NCBI GenBank assembly: GCA_035940955.1
Contig: DASZEJ010000158.1
Span: 24,922-88,921, forward strand
Source: CADCVT01 sp035940955
Lineage (GTDB): Bacteria > Actinomycetota > Thermoleophilia > Solirubrobacterales > Solirubrobacteraceae
Reading direction: 5' to 3'
DNA length: 64,000 nucleotides
The first letter of the stretch is position 1. Every line of letters starts with the position of its first letter. The notes under the pieces were generated by a model. It was not told the origin of the DNA. It saw nothing but the letters and a program-made list of their open reading frames with translations, and ran no database searches. Of the stretch, positions 49,629-57,948 are shown piece after piece. The position numbers and the translations under genes are program-made.

Positions 49629-50408
49629 GTGACGAGCATCCTCTTCGTCGGCGACGTCGTCGGGGGGCTCGGGCGGCGCACCCTGCTCGGCCTGCTGCCC
49701 GGCCTGCGGGAGGAGCTCGAGCCGGGCTTCGTCGTCGTCAACGCCGAGAACGCGGCCGGCGGCCTGGGCATCACGCCGGTGATCGCCGACGAGCTGCTCG
49801 CCGCCGGGGTCGACGTGATCACGCTCGGCAACCACGCCTACCACCGGCGCGAGATCCTCCCCTACCTCGCCGCGCAGGAGCGCGTCGTCCGGCCCGCGAA
49901 CTACCTGCGCCGCCATCCCGGCCGCGGCGTCACCGTGGTCGAGCGCGACGGCGTGCGCCTGGCGGTGACGAACCTCATCGGGACCGTGTTCCTCAAGGCC
50001 GCCCGCTCGCCGTTCGACGAGGTGGAGACCGTGCTCGAGGGCCTCGACGGGCGCGCCGACCACGTCCTCGTCGACTTCCACGCCGAGGCGACCAGCGAGA
50101 AGGTGGCGATGGGCTGGTACCTGGACGGCCGGGTGACCGCCGTGCTGGGGACGCACACGCACGTCCCGACCGCCGACGAGCGGGTCCTGCCCGGCGGCAC
50201 CGCCTACATGAGCGACGTCGGGATGACCGGGCCGCGCGGCGGCGTGATCGGCGTCAAGAAGGAGCAGGCGATCCAGTCGCTGGTCGACCAGATGGGCGTC
50301 CGCTTCGAGACGGCGCAGGACGATCCGTGGCTGATGGGCGTCCTGATCCGCTGCGCGGGGCCGCGGCAGGCCGCGTCGATCGAGCCAGTGCGGCGAGCGT
50401 GGCGATGA
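49629..50408 (+). CDS. YmdB-like metallophosphoesterase (TIGR00282 family)
   Basis: A 259-aa two-metal phosphodiesterase. Metal-site motifs are FVGDVVGGLGRR, NAENAAGGLG, TLGNHAYHRREIL, DFHAEATSEKVAMGWYLDGRVTAVLGTHTHVPTADE and SDVGMTGPRGGVIG. Bacillus YmdB hydrolyses 2',3'-cyclic nucleotides including cAMP and affects development. In the family GNH is normally followed by W or T, here GNHAYHR. GTG 49629 start. Its 3' end overlaps the convergent glycosyltransferase frame by 155 bp. Confidence 0.92.
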   Translation: MTSILFVGDVVGGLGRRTLLGLLPGLREELEPGFVVVNAENAAGGLGITPVIADELLAAGVDVITLGNHAYHRREILPYLAAQERVVRPANYLRRHPGRGVTVVERDGVRLAVTNLIGTVFLKAARSPFDEVETVLEGLDGRADHVLVDFHAEATSEKVAMGWYLDGRVTAVLGTHTHVPTADERVLPGGTAYMSDVGMTGPRGGVIGVKKEQAIQSLVDQMGVRFETAQDDPWLMGVLIRCAGPRQAASIEPVRRAWR

Positions 50409-51501
50409 GCGCGGCGAGCAGCAGCCCGTTGCGGGCCGCGACGACGACGATCGTCGCGGCGTCCTCGTGCACGAGGTGGAAGTAGCGGCCGGGGAACTCG
50501 ACCAGCGTCAGCGCGAACGCCCCGAGGCACAGCGCGGCCGGCAGCCGGGCGCGCCACGTCGCGAGCACCGCGGCGAACGGCGCGAGCCACACCATGAACT
50601 GCGGCGAGAGGACCTTGCCGAGCGCGACGAACGCGAGCACGGCGGCGAAGGCGGCGAGCACGAGCTGGCGGAGGTCGGGCGCGCGCCGCGCGAGGGCGAC
50701 GACCGCGAGCAGCGTGCCGGCGAGCAGCGCGGCGAAGAGGAGCTGGACGGCGTCGGCCGCGCCGCCGTCGAGCCCGTTGGACTTGAACCGGTCGTGCCGG
50801 ATCGGGTCGCCGGTGACGTGCGACCCGCCGAGCGCGAACAGCACCGAGGCGGGCGTCGACTCGATCTGCACCGGCCGGTCGAGGTGGAACTCGACCTGCT
50901 CCGCGTAGCCCTCGCCCGCGAACGGCAGCGACACCGCCACGACGACGACGGCGAACGCGGCGATCCCCCGCAGCGCGGCCCGGCCATCCCCGCGCCCGGC
51001 CAGCCACACCGCCGCCACCGGCACGAGCAGCGCCGGGTAGAGCTTCGTCACCGTCCCGAGACCGAGCGCGGCGAACGCCCACGCCGGCCGGTCGCGCGCG
51101 AAGAGCAGCAGCGCGGCCGCGACGATCGCCGCCGGGAGGAGGTCGTAGTGGGTGCGGATCGACGCGCCGAGCGCGAGCGGCGCGAGCGCGATCAGCCACG
51201 CGGCGCGCGGGCCCGCGAGCCCCGCGGTGAAGCGCTGCAGCGCCAGCGCGCAGCCGAGCATCAGCGCGCCGAAGGTCAGCGCGTAGCCGTCCTCCCCGCC
51301 GCCCGGCACGCCCGCGAGCCACAGCGGCAGCGCGGCGAGCGGCGGGTACTCGAACGCGAAGTCGTGGTACGGGAGGTGGCCGTCCTCGATCAGCCCCGCG
51401 ACCGACCGGTAGAGGTAGAGGTCGCTCACGCTCGTGTCGGACAGCGGGCCGGCCGTGGTGACGGCGGCGAAGAGGAGCGCCAGGACGAGCGCCGGGATCA
51501 T
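50254..51501 (-). CDS. Membrane glycosyltransferase, DUF2029/GT87-like
   Basis: A 415-aa protein with about ten transmembrane helices. The N-terminal loop holds YHDFAFEYPPLAALPLWLAG, with the acidic residue expected of a C-type polyprenyl-phosphate-sugar glycosyltransferase; VTKLYPALLVPVAAVW and KVLSPQFMVWLAPF are further family traits. About 50 C-terminal residues (Arg/Pro/Ser/Gly-rich) are encoded antisense to the 3' end of the phosphoesterase gene and look like run-through. It overlaps the next membrane enzyme as ATGA. Confidence 0.8.
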   Translation of the reverse strand: MIPALVLALLFAAVTTAGPLSDTSVSDLYLYRSVAGLIEDGHLPYHDFAFEYPPLAALPLWLAGVPGGGEDGYALTFGALMLGCALALQRFTAGLAGPRAAWLIALAPLALGASIRTHYDLLPAAIVAAALLLFARDRPAWAFAALGLGTVTKLYPALLVPVAAVWLAGRGDGRAALRGIAAFAVVVVAVSLPFAGEGYAEQVEFHLDRPVQIESTPASVLFALGGSHVTGDPIRHDRFKSNGLDGGAADAVQLLFAALLAGTLLAVVALARRAPDLRQLVLAAFAAVLAFVALGKVLSPQFMVWLAPFAAVLATWRARLPAALCLGAFALTLVEFPGRYFHLVHEDAATIVVVAARNGLLLAALIATLAALARSTRPAAAPRSGSGRPSATDRPAPSRSGRPSGRPATGSPAPS

Positions 51502-53108
51502 GCCCGGGCCGGCTCGCGGTCGCGCCCAAGCAGCGCCAGCATCACGAGCGGGAAGAACCACACGAGGTACAGGTAGAACCAGTACGTCGCGGCGAGCTGC
51601 AGCGCGATCAGCACCGCCGCGCACAGCGCCGCCAGCCGCACCCGCTCGTCGGCCCGCCGCGGGACGAGCGCGACGCCGACCGCGATCAGCACCGCCAGCC
51701 CCTGCGCGACGCGCTGCGGCCCGTCGAGGCCGTACAGGCCCCAGATCGAGAACGGCGCACCGCGGTCGACCTGGAAGCCGATCGTCCGGTCCCAGAACGT
51801 GCCCGGGTCGTCGACCGTCAGCGCGAGCGTCGCTCCCGCCACCACGGCGAACGCGGCCGCGAACAGCGCCGCGCGCGCGAGCCGCCGGCGCCACGGCAGC
51901 CCGGCGAGCCCGTGCGTCGCCAGCACCGGCGCCAGGCCGAGCGGCGCCAGCTTCGTGAGCCCGGCCACCGCGGCCGCCGCCCCGCGAGCCGGCGCGCTCG
52001 TCGCCACGAGCAGCACCGCGACGACGAGCAGCGGCACGATCGCGTCGTTGGCGTTCGTGTTCAGCGCGTAGAGCGTGAACGGGTACGCCGCCCACGCCCA
52101 CGCGAGCGCGACGCCCAGCGCCGGGCCGCCGGTGCGCCGCCCGAGCAGCCACACGCCCGTCAGCGTCAGCAGGTCGAACGCGATCGCCGCGCCGTGCGCC
52201 GCGGGCAGCTCGTCCCACGTCCCGCTCCACGGCATCGCCTGCTCGAACGGCACGTACGCCGCGTACGCGAGCGGCCCGTACGTGTCCCCGTGCTCGTTGT
52301 CGCTCGGCCAGCCGCCGTACAGCGGGTCGCCGTCGGCGAGCCGGTCGGCGCCGATCACGCCCGCGTAGCCGACGTCGATGACGTTCGACGCGACGAGGTT
52401 CAGCCCGAGGCGGAACCCGGCGAGGAACACGACGCCGGCGGCCAGCGCGCCGGCGGGGACGAGCAGCCGGGGCGGCGGCGGGCGCCCGCCGCGGCGCAGC
52501 CCGATCCACAGCATCCGCCCGAGCAGGTAGGCGAGCAGCGGGGCCACGAGCGGCACGGACGTCTCGACCTCGGCCGCGTTGAAGAACGCCAGCGAGACCG
52601 AGAACGCGCACAGGACGGCGAGGTCGAGGTGGATCAGCGACCGCACGCGCCGCTGCACGAACGGCACGACGAACAGCACGAGCAGCGGGATCCACACGTA
52701 CGGCGCGTTGACCTTCTCGCCGAACGCGCCGTCGTAGCCGCGCGCCATCGTCCACGCGACGCGGAACCCGGTCCACACCTCGAGCACCGCGCCGGTCGTG
52801 TCGCTGACGATGACCTGCGCGATCTCCTTGCGCGACTCGGCCTTCGTCGGCCTCGCGTAGTAGCTGACCTGCCAGAGCGTCCCGCCCTTCAGGAAGACCT
52901 CGCGGGTCGAGCCCGGGTGCTCGGCGCGCTCGGCGCGCACCTCGGGCAGCCGGTCGGCGACGCGCAGGACCTCGCGCCCGGTCTGCTGGCGCAGCCTCGG
53001 CCGCTCGTCGAGCGACCGCGGGCGGACGAGGTCGCCCGCCGCTCCGGCGGCCGGCACGACCGCCAGCAGGAGCACGACCGCGGCGACGAGCGCCGCGGCC
53101 GGCTTCAC
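51498..53108 (-). CDS. Membrane glycosyltransferase-like protein with N-terminal extracytoplasmic domain
   Basis: A 536-aa protein. A signal-like helix (AALVAAVVLLLAVVPAAGAAG) is followed by a soluble domain of about 110 residues (VFLKGGTLWQVSYYARPTKAESRKEIAQVIV, a PepSY-like pattern with VLEVWTGFRVAWTMARG), then ten or so helices. Within these, YGPLAYAAYVPFEQ and GLTKLAPLGLAPVLA match the DUF2029/GT87 group. Probably adds a sugar from a polyprenyl carrier to a surface glycan. GTG start overlaps the gtrA stop. Confidence 0.75.
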   Translation of the reverse strand: MKPAAALVAAVVLLLAVVPAAGAAGDLVRPRSLDERPRLRQQTGREVLRVADRLPEVRAERAEHPGSTREVFLKGGTLWQVSYYARPTKAESRKEIAQVIVSDTTGAVLEVWTGFRVAWTMARGYDGAFGEKVNAPYVWIPLLVLFVVPFVQRRVRSLIHLDLAVLCAFSVSLAFFNAAEVETSVPLVAPLLAYLLGRMLWIGLRRGGRPPPPRLLVPAGALAAGVVFLAGFRLGLNLVASNVIDVGYAGVIGADRLADGDPLYGGWPSDNEHGDTYGPLAYAAYVPFEQAMPWSGTWDELPAAHGAAIAFDLLTLTGVWLLGRRTGGPALGVALAWAWAAYPFTLYALNTNANDAIVPLLVVAVLLVATSAPARGAAAAVAGLTKLAPLGLAPVLATHGLAGLPWRRRLARAALFAAAFAVVAGATLALTVDDPGTFWDRTIGFQVDRGAPFSIWGLYGLDGPQRVAQGLAVLIAVGVALVPRRADERVRLAALCAAVLIALQLAATYWFYLYLVWFFPLVMLALLGRDREPARA

Positions 53109-53560
53109 CGGGCGAAGCTCCAGAGCTTGTTGCCGAGGAAGCTGAGCGGCGTGGCCGCGGCGATCGCGACGGCCTGGGCCGGCACCTCCGGCGCGCCGAA
53201 CCCGGCGATCAGCAGCTCCAGCATGGCGAGGTTGAAGGCGAACGCGCCGACGCTCACCGTGAGGAAGCGCGCGGCCTGGAAGCCCGCGTGCCCGTCGTGC
53301 GCGCGGAACGTCCAGCGGCGGTTCCACAGGAAGTTGTTGGCGACCGCGACCAGGAACGCGCCGGTCGCGGCGAGGCGGTAGTGGGCGCCGGCCGCGTGGA
53401 CCAGCAGGGAGAACACGACCAGGTTGACGACGTAGCCGCTCGCCCCGACGACGCCGAACCGCACCAGCTCGAACCAGTTCGCGGGGCGTCGCATCCCGGC
53501 GTGCATCCGGGCGCGCAGCCGCGGCGGCGCCTCCACGCTCGCTGCAAGCTCCTCGTTCAC
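53105..53560 (-). CDS. gtrA: GtrA family membrane protein
   Basis: A 151-aa protein with four transmembrane helices: LVRFGVVGASGYVVNLVVFSLL, ATGAFLVAVANNFLWNRRWTF (the conserved Asn-Arg-Trp-Thr block), a third helix and FLGNKLWSF. GtrA-like proteins are thought to flip polyprenyl-phosphate sugars across the membrane for outer glycosyltransferases, which fits the two such enzymes downstream. It starts with GTG 7 nt after TACCCT, and the same GTG overlaps the preceding stop. Confidence 0.9.
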   Translation of the reverse strand: MNEELAASVEAPPRLRARMHAGMRRPANWFELVRFGVVGASGYVVNLVVFSLLVHAAGAHYRLAATGAFLVAVANNFLWNRRWTFRAHDGHAGFQAARFLTVSVGAFAFNLAMLELLIAGFGAPEVPAQAVAIAAATPLSFLGNKLWSFAR

Positions 53561-55020
53561 GCGGCCGAGGGTAGCCGGAAGTGGCGCCGCACCATTCCGG
53601 CGACGTCGCGTATCGACCACTGGTCCGGCGGGTCGCCCGGATCGACGCCGGTGAACACGAGCGCCCCGAGCGAGTCGCTGCGGTGCAGCGAGCCGTGGGA
53701 GCCCCCGCCGACGTGGTCGGCCCCGCCCCAGTCGGCGAACTCGTACCCCGGCGCGGCCGACAGCAGCACGTCGCCCGAGGTCGGGCAGTCGAGCGCCGCC
53801 CACACCCGCGCGAGCGCGTCCGGGTAGGCGTCGCTGCGGAACACCCCGCCCTCGATCGCGGCGTCGAGCACCCCCAGGTTGCCGCGCACGACCCACTCCC
53901 CGCCGCGCAGGTCGCGCACCTCCTGGCCCGGGGCGAACGACAGCGCCCCGCGCGGGCTCGTCACGATCGCGACGCCCTGCTCGCGGTGCATCGCGAGGTC
54001 GACGCCGTCCAGCTCGAGCGCGGTGCCGAGCACCTGCGGCAGCACGTGGTCGCGCGCCTCGGGCACGAGCGCGTAGACCATCGCCGACCGCTGGGCCGGG
54101 CAGACCGCGATCTCGGCGTCCTGCGGCCTGGCGCGCCCCGGGCCGGCGACGGCGAGGTCGCCGAACGCGTCGAGCAGGTCGACGCGCTGCTCCACCGCCG
54201 CGTGGGAGTGGTCGGCGACGACGATCACCGCGTGCTCGGCCAGGAACGCCTCCGGCCCGCCGGCCGCCCGCATCACCCGGTCGAGCTGCTGGTCGGCGTC
54301 GTGGATCGACGCGACCTGGGCGTGCGGCCCGTTCTTGTGCGAGTGCGTGTCGTTGTCGGGCAGCGACAGCAGGAGGAAGTCGAACAGGTCGTGCTCGACC
54401 ATGTACGCGCCCACGCAGCCCGAGTGCTGGTCGCGCAGGCCGGGCATCCCGAGCTGGCTGCGGCAGCCGGTCTGGCGGCTCGCGTAGATGTCGGCGTAGA
54501 ACAGCTCGCGCGGCCCGCGGACCGGCTTGCGGAAGAGCGTCTGCCCGGCCAGGCGGGTCAGCGCGCTGTCGCGGGAGACCTCGTGGTCGTGGCGCCCGCG
54601 GTACATCAGGTACGTCGTCCCGGCGGTGCGCACGCCGGCGTCGTCGAGCGACTCGAACACGGTGAGCGTGTCGGCGCTCAGGTGCTCGTGGTTCATGTTG
54701 TAGACGGTGTCGACGAGCTGGCGGTTGATGCCGAACCGGCGCGAGGCGCCGAAGCTCGAGCCGTACTCGACGTAGCGCTTCTCGGCCCGCGACCACCAGT
54801 TCATCGACGGCACGTGGTGGCGGTGCTGCAGCGTGCCGGTGGCGATCGTCGCCGCGCACGTCGGGGTCACCGAGGGGAACGCCGCGCAGCAGTCGTCGAC
54901 GTACGTCCCGCGCTCCATCAGCAGGCCGAGGGTGGGCGCGCGGCCGGTGGCGACCGCCCGCTCGAGCGCGGAGGGCTTCATGCCGTCGATGACGACGAGC
55001 AGGAGCTTCGGAGGGGTCAC
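53557..55020 (-). CDS. Alkaline phosphatase superfamily phosphodiesterase
   Basis: A 487-aa enzyme of the nucleotide pyrophosphatase/phosphodiesterase type. Metal and nucleophile region: VVIDGMKPSALE, FPSVTPTCAATIATG (Thr nucleophile in SVTPT), SLPDNDTHSHKNGP (Asp and His), VIVVADHSHAAV and GGGSHGSLHRSDS. No signal peptide is seen. It may release or transfer phospho-groups on lipid-linked glycans in this operon. GTG 55020 overlaps the DUF4126 stop; its own stop overlaps gtrA. Confidence 0.85.
   Translation of the reverse strand: MTPPKLLLVVIDGMKPSALERAVATGRAPTLGLLMERGTYVDDCCAAFPSVTPTCAATIATGTLQHRHHVPSMNWWSRAEKRYVEYGSSFGASRRFGINRQLVDTVYNMNHEHLSADTLTVFESLDDAGVRTAGTTYLMYRGRHDHEVSRDSALTRLAGQTLFRKPVRGPRELFYADIYASRQTGCRSQLGMPGLRDQHSGCVGAYMVEHDLFDFLLLSLPDNDTHSHKNGPHAQVASIHDADQQLDRVMRAAGGPEAFLAEHAVIVVADHSHAAVEQRVDLLDAFGDLAVAGPGRARPQDAEIAVCPAQRSAMVYALVPEARDHVLPQVLGTALELDGVDLAMHREQGVAIVTSPRGALSFAPGQEVRDLRGGEWVVRGNLGVLDAAIEGGVFRSDAYPDALARVWAALDCPTSGDVLLSAAPGYEFADWGGADHVGGGSHGSLHRSDSLGALVFTGVDPGDPPDQWSIRDVAGMVRRHFRLPSAA
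53568..53573 (-). promoter_or_regulatory. Internal -10 element for gtrA
   Basis: TACCCT, 7 nt before the gtrA GTG and inside the end of the phosphodiesterase gene. It could give gtrA and the glycosyltransferases expression of their own. Confidence 0.4.
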
Positions 55021-55607
55021 CGCAGGATGCGCAGGCCCGCGAACTTCTCGCCGGCGCGGCGCCGGCCGCTCACGAGCAGCCACGCGAGCACCGCCAGCGC
55101 GAGCACCGAGACCGGCGGCGCGACGATCGCGAGGATCGCCAGCAGCAGCGACGCGCCGTCGGCGTAGACGGTGAGCGCCTCGCGGGCGTCGGGATCGAGC
55201 CGCGCCCGCGTGCGCCGCAGGAGGTCGCGCACCGCGAGCTGGGCGAGCAGCGCGCACAAGAGGCCGCCGGCGACGCCCGGCCACCACGTGCCGGAGTGGT
55301 CGGCCAGCGCCCCGGCGAAGAGCAGCGCGCCGACGCCGAGCGCGAGGCCCGCGACGGCGGCGCCGGCCGGGCTGCGGTCGAGCCCCTCGCCGGTCAGCCG
55401 CCGCTGCAGGAGCACGACGGCGATCAGCGCGACGATCACCGCGAGCAGCCAGCCGGTCGCCTCCAGGAAGGACAGGTCGGTGCCGTCGAAGTCGATCAGC
55501 AGGTCCGCGGAGGCGGCGGCGCCCGCGACGAGCGCGGGGAGGAACGGCCGGATGCCGGCCGCGGCGCCGAGGCCGGCGCCCGTGAGGATGTCGAAGACGG
55601 TGTCCAT
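55017..55607 (-). CDS. DUF4126 family membrane protein
   Basis: A 196-aa protein with about five hydrophobic segments. The start MDTVFDILTGAGLGAAAGIRPFLPALVAG is the typical DUF4126 opening; the family has no known role. It is first in the operon leading into the phosphodiesterase, gtrA and glycosyltransferases, and divergent from the aminotransferase gene, with 39 bp between start codons. Confidence 0.85.
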   Translation of the reverse strand: MDTVFDILTGAGLGAAAGIRPFLPALVAGAAASADLLIDFDGTDLSFLEATGWLLAVIVALIAVVLLQRRLTGEGLDRSPAGAAVAGLALGVGALLFAGALADHSGTWWPGVAGGLLCALLAQLAVRDLLRRTRARLDPDAREALTVYADGASLLLAILAIVAPPVSVLALAVLAWLLVSGRRRAGEKFAGLRILR

Positions 55608-55627
55608 GATCCGGAGGGGGCCGCGGG

Positions 55628-55633
55628 TATCGT
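55628..55633 (+). promoter_or_regulatory. -10 element of the aminotransferase gene
   Basis: TATCGT, 13 nt before ATG 55647. The spacing equals that of rpsF. There is no ribosome site in the short leader. Confidence 0.45.
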
Positions 55634-55646
55634 GCCCGTTGCCCCG

Positions 55647-56999
55647 ATGAGCCGGAGCTCAAAACACCCCGGCCGGTCCGCGCGCGACCTCGAGCGCTAC
55701 GCGGGCCTGTTCGCCCAGCGTACGAAGGTCATGACCTCCTCGGCCATGCGGGACCTCATGGCCATCACCGAGCGCCCCGAGGTCATCTCGCTCGCGGGCG
55801 GCCTGCCGGACACCTCCACGTTCCCGGCCGACAGCTACGCCGCGATCATGCAGCGGGTCGCGGCCGAGTCGTGCGCGCGGGCCCTCCAGTACGGGCCGAC
55901 CGAGGGCCTGGCCGTCGTCAAGCGCTGCATCGCCGAGGTGATGGCCGAGGAGGGAACGGCGGTCGACGTCGACGACGTCCTCGTCACCACGGGCGGCCAG
56001 CAGGTCATCGACCTGATGTGCAAGACGCTGATCGACCCGGGCGACGTGATCGTCGCCGAGGCGCCGACGTACCCGGGGGCGATCCCGGCGTTCACCTCCT
56101 ACCAGGCCGACGTCGTGCAGGTCGGCGTCGACGCCGACGGGATGCGGATCGACGAGCTGGAGGCGACGCTCGACCGGCTCGAGCGCGAGCGTCGCCGGCC
56201 GAAGTTCGTCTACACCGTCCCCACGTTCCAGAACCCGGCCGGCGTGACGATGTCGCTGCCGCGCCGCCGCCGGCTCGTCGAGCTCGCCGCCGAGCGCGAG
56301 CTGCTCGTGCTGGAGGACAACCCCTACGGCCTGCTGCGCTACGAGGGCGAGCCGCTGCCCACGCTGCGCTCGCTCGACACCGAGGAGTTCGTCGTCTACC
56401 TGGGGACGTTCTCGAAGATCCTCTCGCCGGGCGTACGGCTCGGCTGGGCGGCGGCGCCGCGGCCGGTGCTCCAGAAGATGAACGTCGGCAAGCAGGCGGT
56501 CGACCTGTGCTCGTCGTCCATGACGCAGTGCTTCGTCGCCGCCTACTTCGACTCCGGCCGCTGGCAGGACTACCTCGGCTCGCTCACGGCGATCTACCGG
56601 CGCCGGCGCGACACGATGCTCGCCGCGCTGGCCGACTGCTTCCCGCCCGAGTCCGAGTGGACGCGCCCGCAGGGCGGGCTGTTCCTGTGGGCGACGCTGC
56701 CGGACTACCTCGACACCACCGACCTGCTGGCGCGGGCGCTGCAGGAGAACGTCGCGTTCGTGCCCGGGCGGGCGGCGTTCCTCGACGGGCGCGGCGGGTC
56801 GGAGATGCGCCTGAACTTCTCTGGCGTCGGCGAGGACGAGATCCGCGAGGGCGTCCGCCGGATCGGCGAGGTCGTCCGCGAGCAGGTCGAGCTGTACGGC
56901 ACGCTCACGGGCCGGCCGGCCGCCCCGGCCGCCGCGCGGCGGTCCGAGCCCGGCGGCGCGCCGGCGAACGTCGTGCGCATGCGCCGCCGCGCGTCGTGA
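55647..56999 (+). CDS. PLP-dependent aminotransferase, class I (2-aminoadipate/LysN-like)
   Basis: A 450-aa fold-type I aminotransferase without the GntR domain of MocR regulators. Signatures: VISLAGGLPDTSTFP, LQYGPTEGLAVVKRCI, TTGGQQVIDLMCKTLIDPGD, PTFQNPAGVTMSLPRR, EDNPYGLLRYEG and the PLP Lys in GTFSKILSPGVRLGW. Close relatives transaminate 2-aminoadipate or aromatic and branched amino acids. It overlaps the D-Ala-D-Ala ligase-like gene as GTGA, so it might supply an amino acid for that ligase. Confidence 0.9.
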   Translation: MSRSSKHPGRSARDLERYAGLFAQRTKVMTSSAMRDLMAITERPEVISLAGGLPDTSTFPADSYAAIMQRVAAESCARALQYGPTEGLAVVKRCIAEVMAEEGTAVDVDDVLVTTGGQQVIDLMCKTLIDPGDVIVAEAPTYPGAIPAFTSYQADVVQVGVDADGMRIDELEATLDRLERERRRPKFVYTVPTFQNPAGVTMSLPRRRRLVELAAERELLVLEDNPYGLLRYEGEPLPTLRSLDTEEFVVYLGTFSKILSPGVRLGWAAAPRPVLQKMNVGKQAVDLCSSSMTQCFVAAYFDSGRWQDYLGSLTAIYRRRRDTMLAALADCFPPESEWTRPQGGLFLWATLPDYLDTTDLLARALQENVAFVPGRAAFLDGRGGSEMRLNFSGVGEDEIREGVRRIGEVVREQVELYGTLTGRPAAPAAARRSEPGGAPANVVRMRRRAS

Positions 57000-57922
57000 G
57001 CCGGGTCGCCGTCCTCAAGGGCGGGCGGTCGCTGGAGCGCAACGTCTCGCTCACCTCCGGCGCCCGCGTGCAGGACGCCCTGGAGCGCCTCGGGCACGAG
57101 GTGGTCGCGATCGACGCCGGGCACGACCTCGTCGCCCGCCTGCGCGACGCCGCGCCGGACGTCGCGTTCGTCGCGCTGCACGGGCGCGACGGCGAGGACG
57201 GCACGGTGCAGGAGCTGCTGGAGCTGGTCGGCGTGCCCTACACGGGGTCGGGCGTCTCGTCCTGCATCCGCTGCGCCGACAAGGTGCTGGCCAAGCACGC
57301 GTTCCGCGACGCCGGCCTTCCGACGCCCGACTTCTTCGCGTTCAGCGAGGCCGCGTTCAAGCAGCTCGGCGCGGCCGACGCGCTGCCGGCGATCGAGGAG
57401 CGCCTGGACTTCCCGATCGTCGTCAAGCCGGCCCGCCAGGGCTCCGCGCTGGGCATCAAGTTCGCCCGCTCGGCCGCCGACGTGCCGGGCGCGCTCGTGG
57501 CGGCGTTCTCCTACGACGGCAAGGTGCTGCTGGAGCGCCACGTGCGCGGGCGCGAGCTCGCGGTCTCGGTCCTGGACGGCGAGGCGCTGCCGGTCGTCGA
57601 GGCGATCCCGCGGGACGAGGACTTCTTCGACTTCGAGGCGCGCTACGAGATCGGCCGTACCGACTACGTCTGCCCAGCCGAGCTGGGCGACGGCGTGACC
57701 GAGCGGGTGCAGGAGACCGCGCTGGCCGCGTACCGGCTGCTCGGCTGCCGCGGCTTCGCCCGCGTCGACCTGATCCTCGACGCGGCCGGCGTGCCCCAGC
57801 TGCTCGAGGTCAACGCGGTCCCCGGCCTGACCGAGACGTCGCTGCTGCCGCAGGCGGCCGAGGCCGCGGGCATCACGTTCGACGAGCTGGTCGGACGGGT
57901 GATCGAGCTGGCGCGCGCCTAG
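56996..57922 (+). CDS. ddl: D-alanine--D-alanine ligase family ATP-grasp enzyme
   Basis: A 308-aa ATP-grasp ligase. Signatures: VAVLKGGRSLERNVSLTSG, ALHGRDGEDGTVQELLELVGVPYTGSG, CADKVLAKHAFRDAGLPTP, IVVKPARQGSALGIKF and FARVDLILDAAGVPQLLEVNAVPGLT. It would join two D-alanines for peptidoglycan. The Ser/Tyr that fix D-Ala specificity were not checked, and coupling to an aminotransferase leaves room for another amino-acid ligase. Start GTG 56996. Confidence 0.88.
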   Translation: MSRVAVLKGGRSLERNVSLTSGARVQDALERLGHEVVAIDAGHDLVARLRDAAPDVAFVALHGRDGEDGTVQELLELVGVPYTGSGVSSCIRCADKVLAKHAFRDAGLPTPDFFAFSEAAFKQLGAADALPAIEERLDFPIVVKPARQGSALGIKFARSAADVPGALVAAFSYDGKVLLERHVRGRELAVSVLDGEALPVVEAIPRDEDFFDFEARYEIGRTDYVCPAELGDGVTERVQETALAAYRLLGCRGFARVDLILDAAGVPQLLEVNAVPGLTETSLLPQAAEAAGITFDELVGRVIELARA

Positions 57923-57948
57923 CGCTCAGGAATCCCCTCGGCGGGCCG

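Noticed and set aside
53568..53573. Main promoter of the glycan operon
   Set aside because: The preceding genes overlap without a break, so this can only be an internal promoter; the operon start is at DUF4126.
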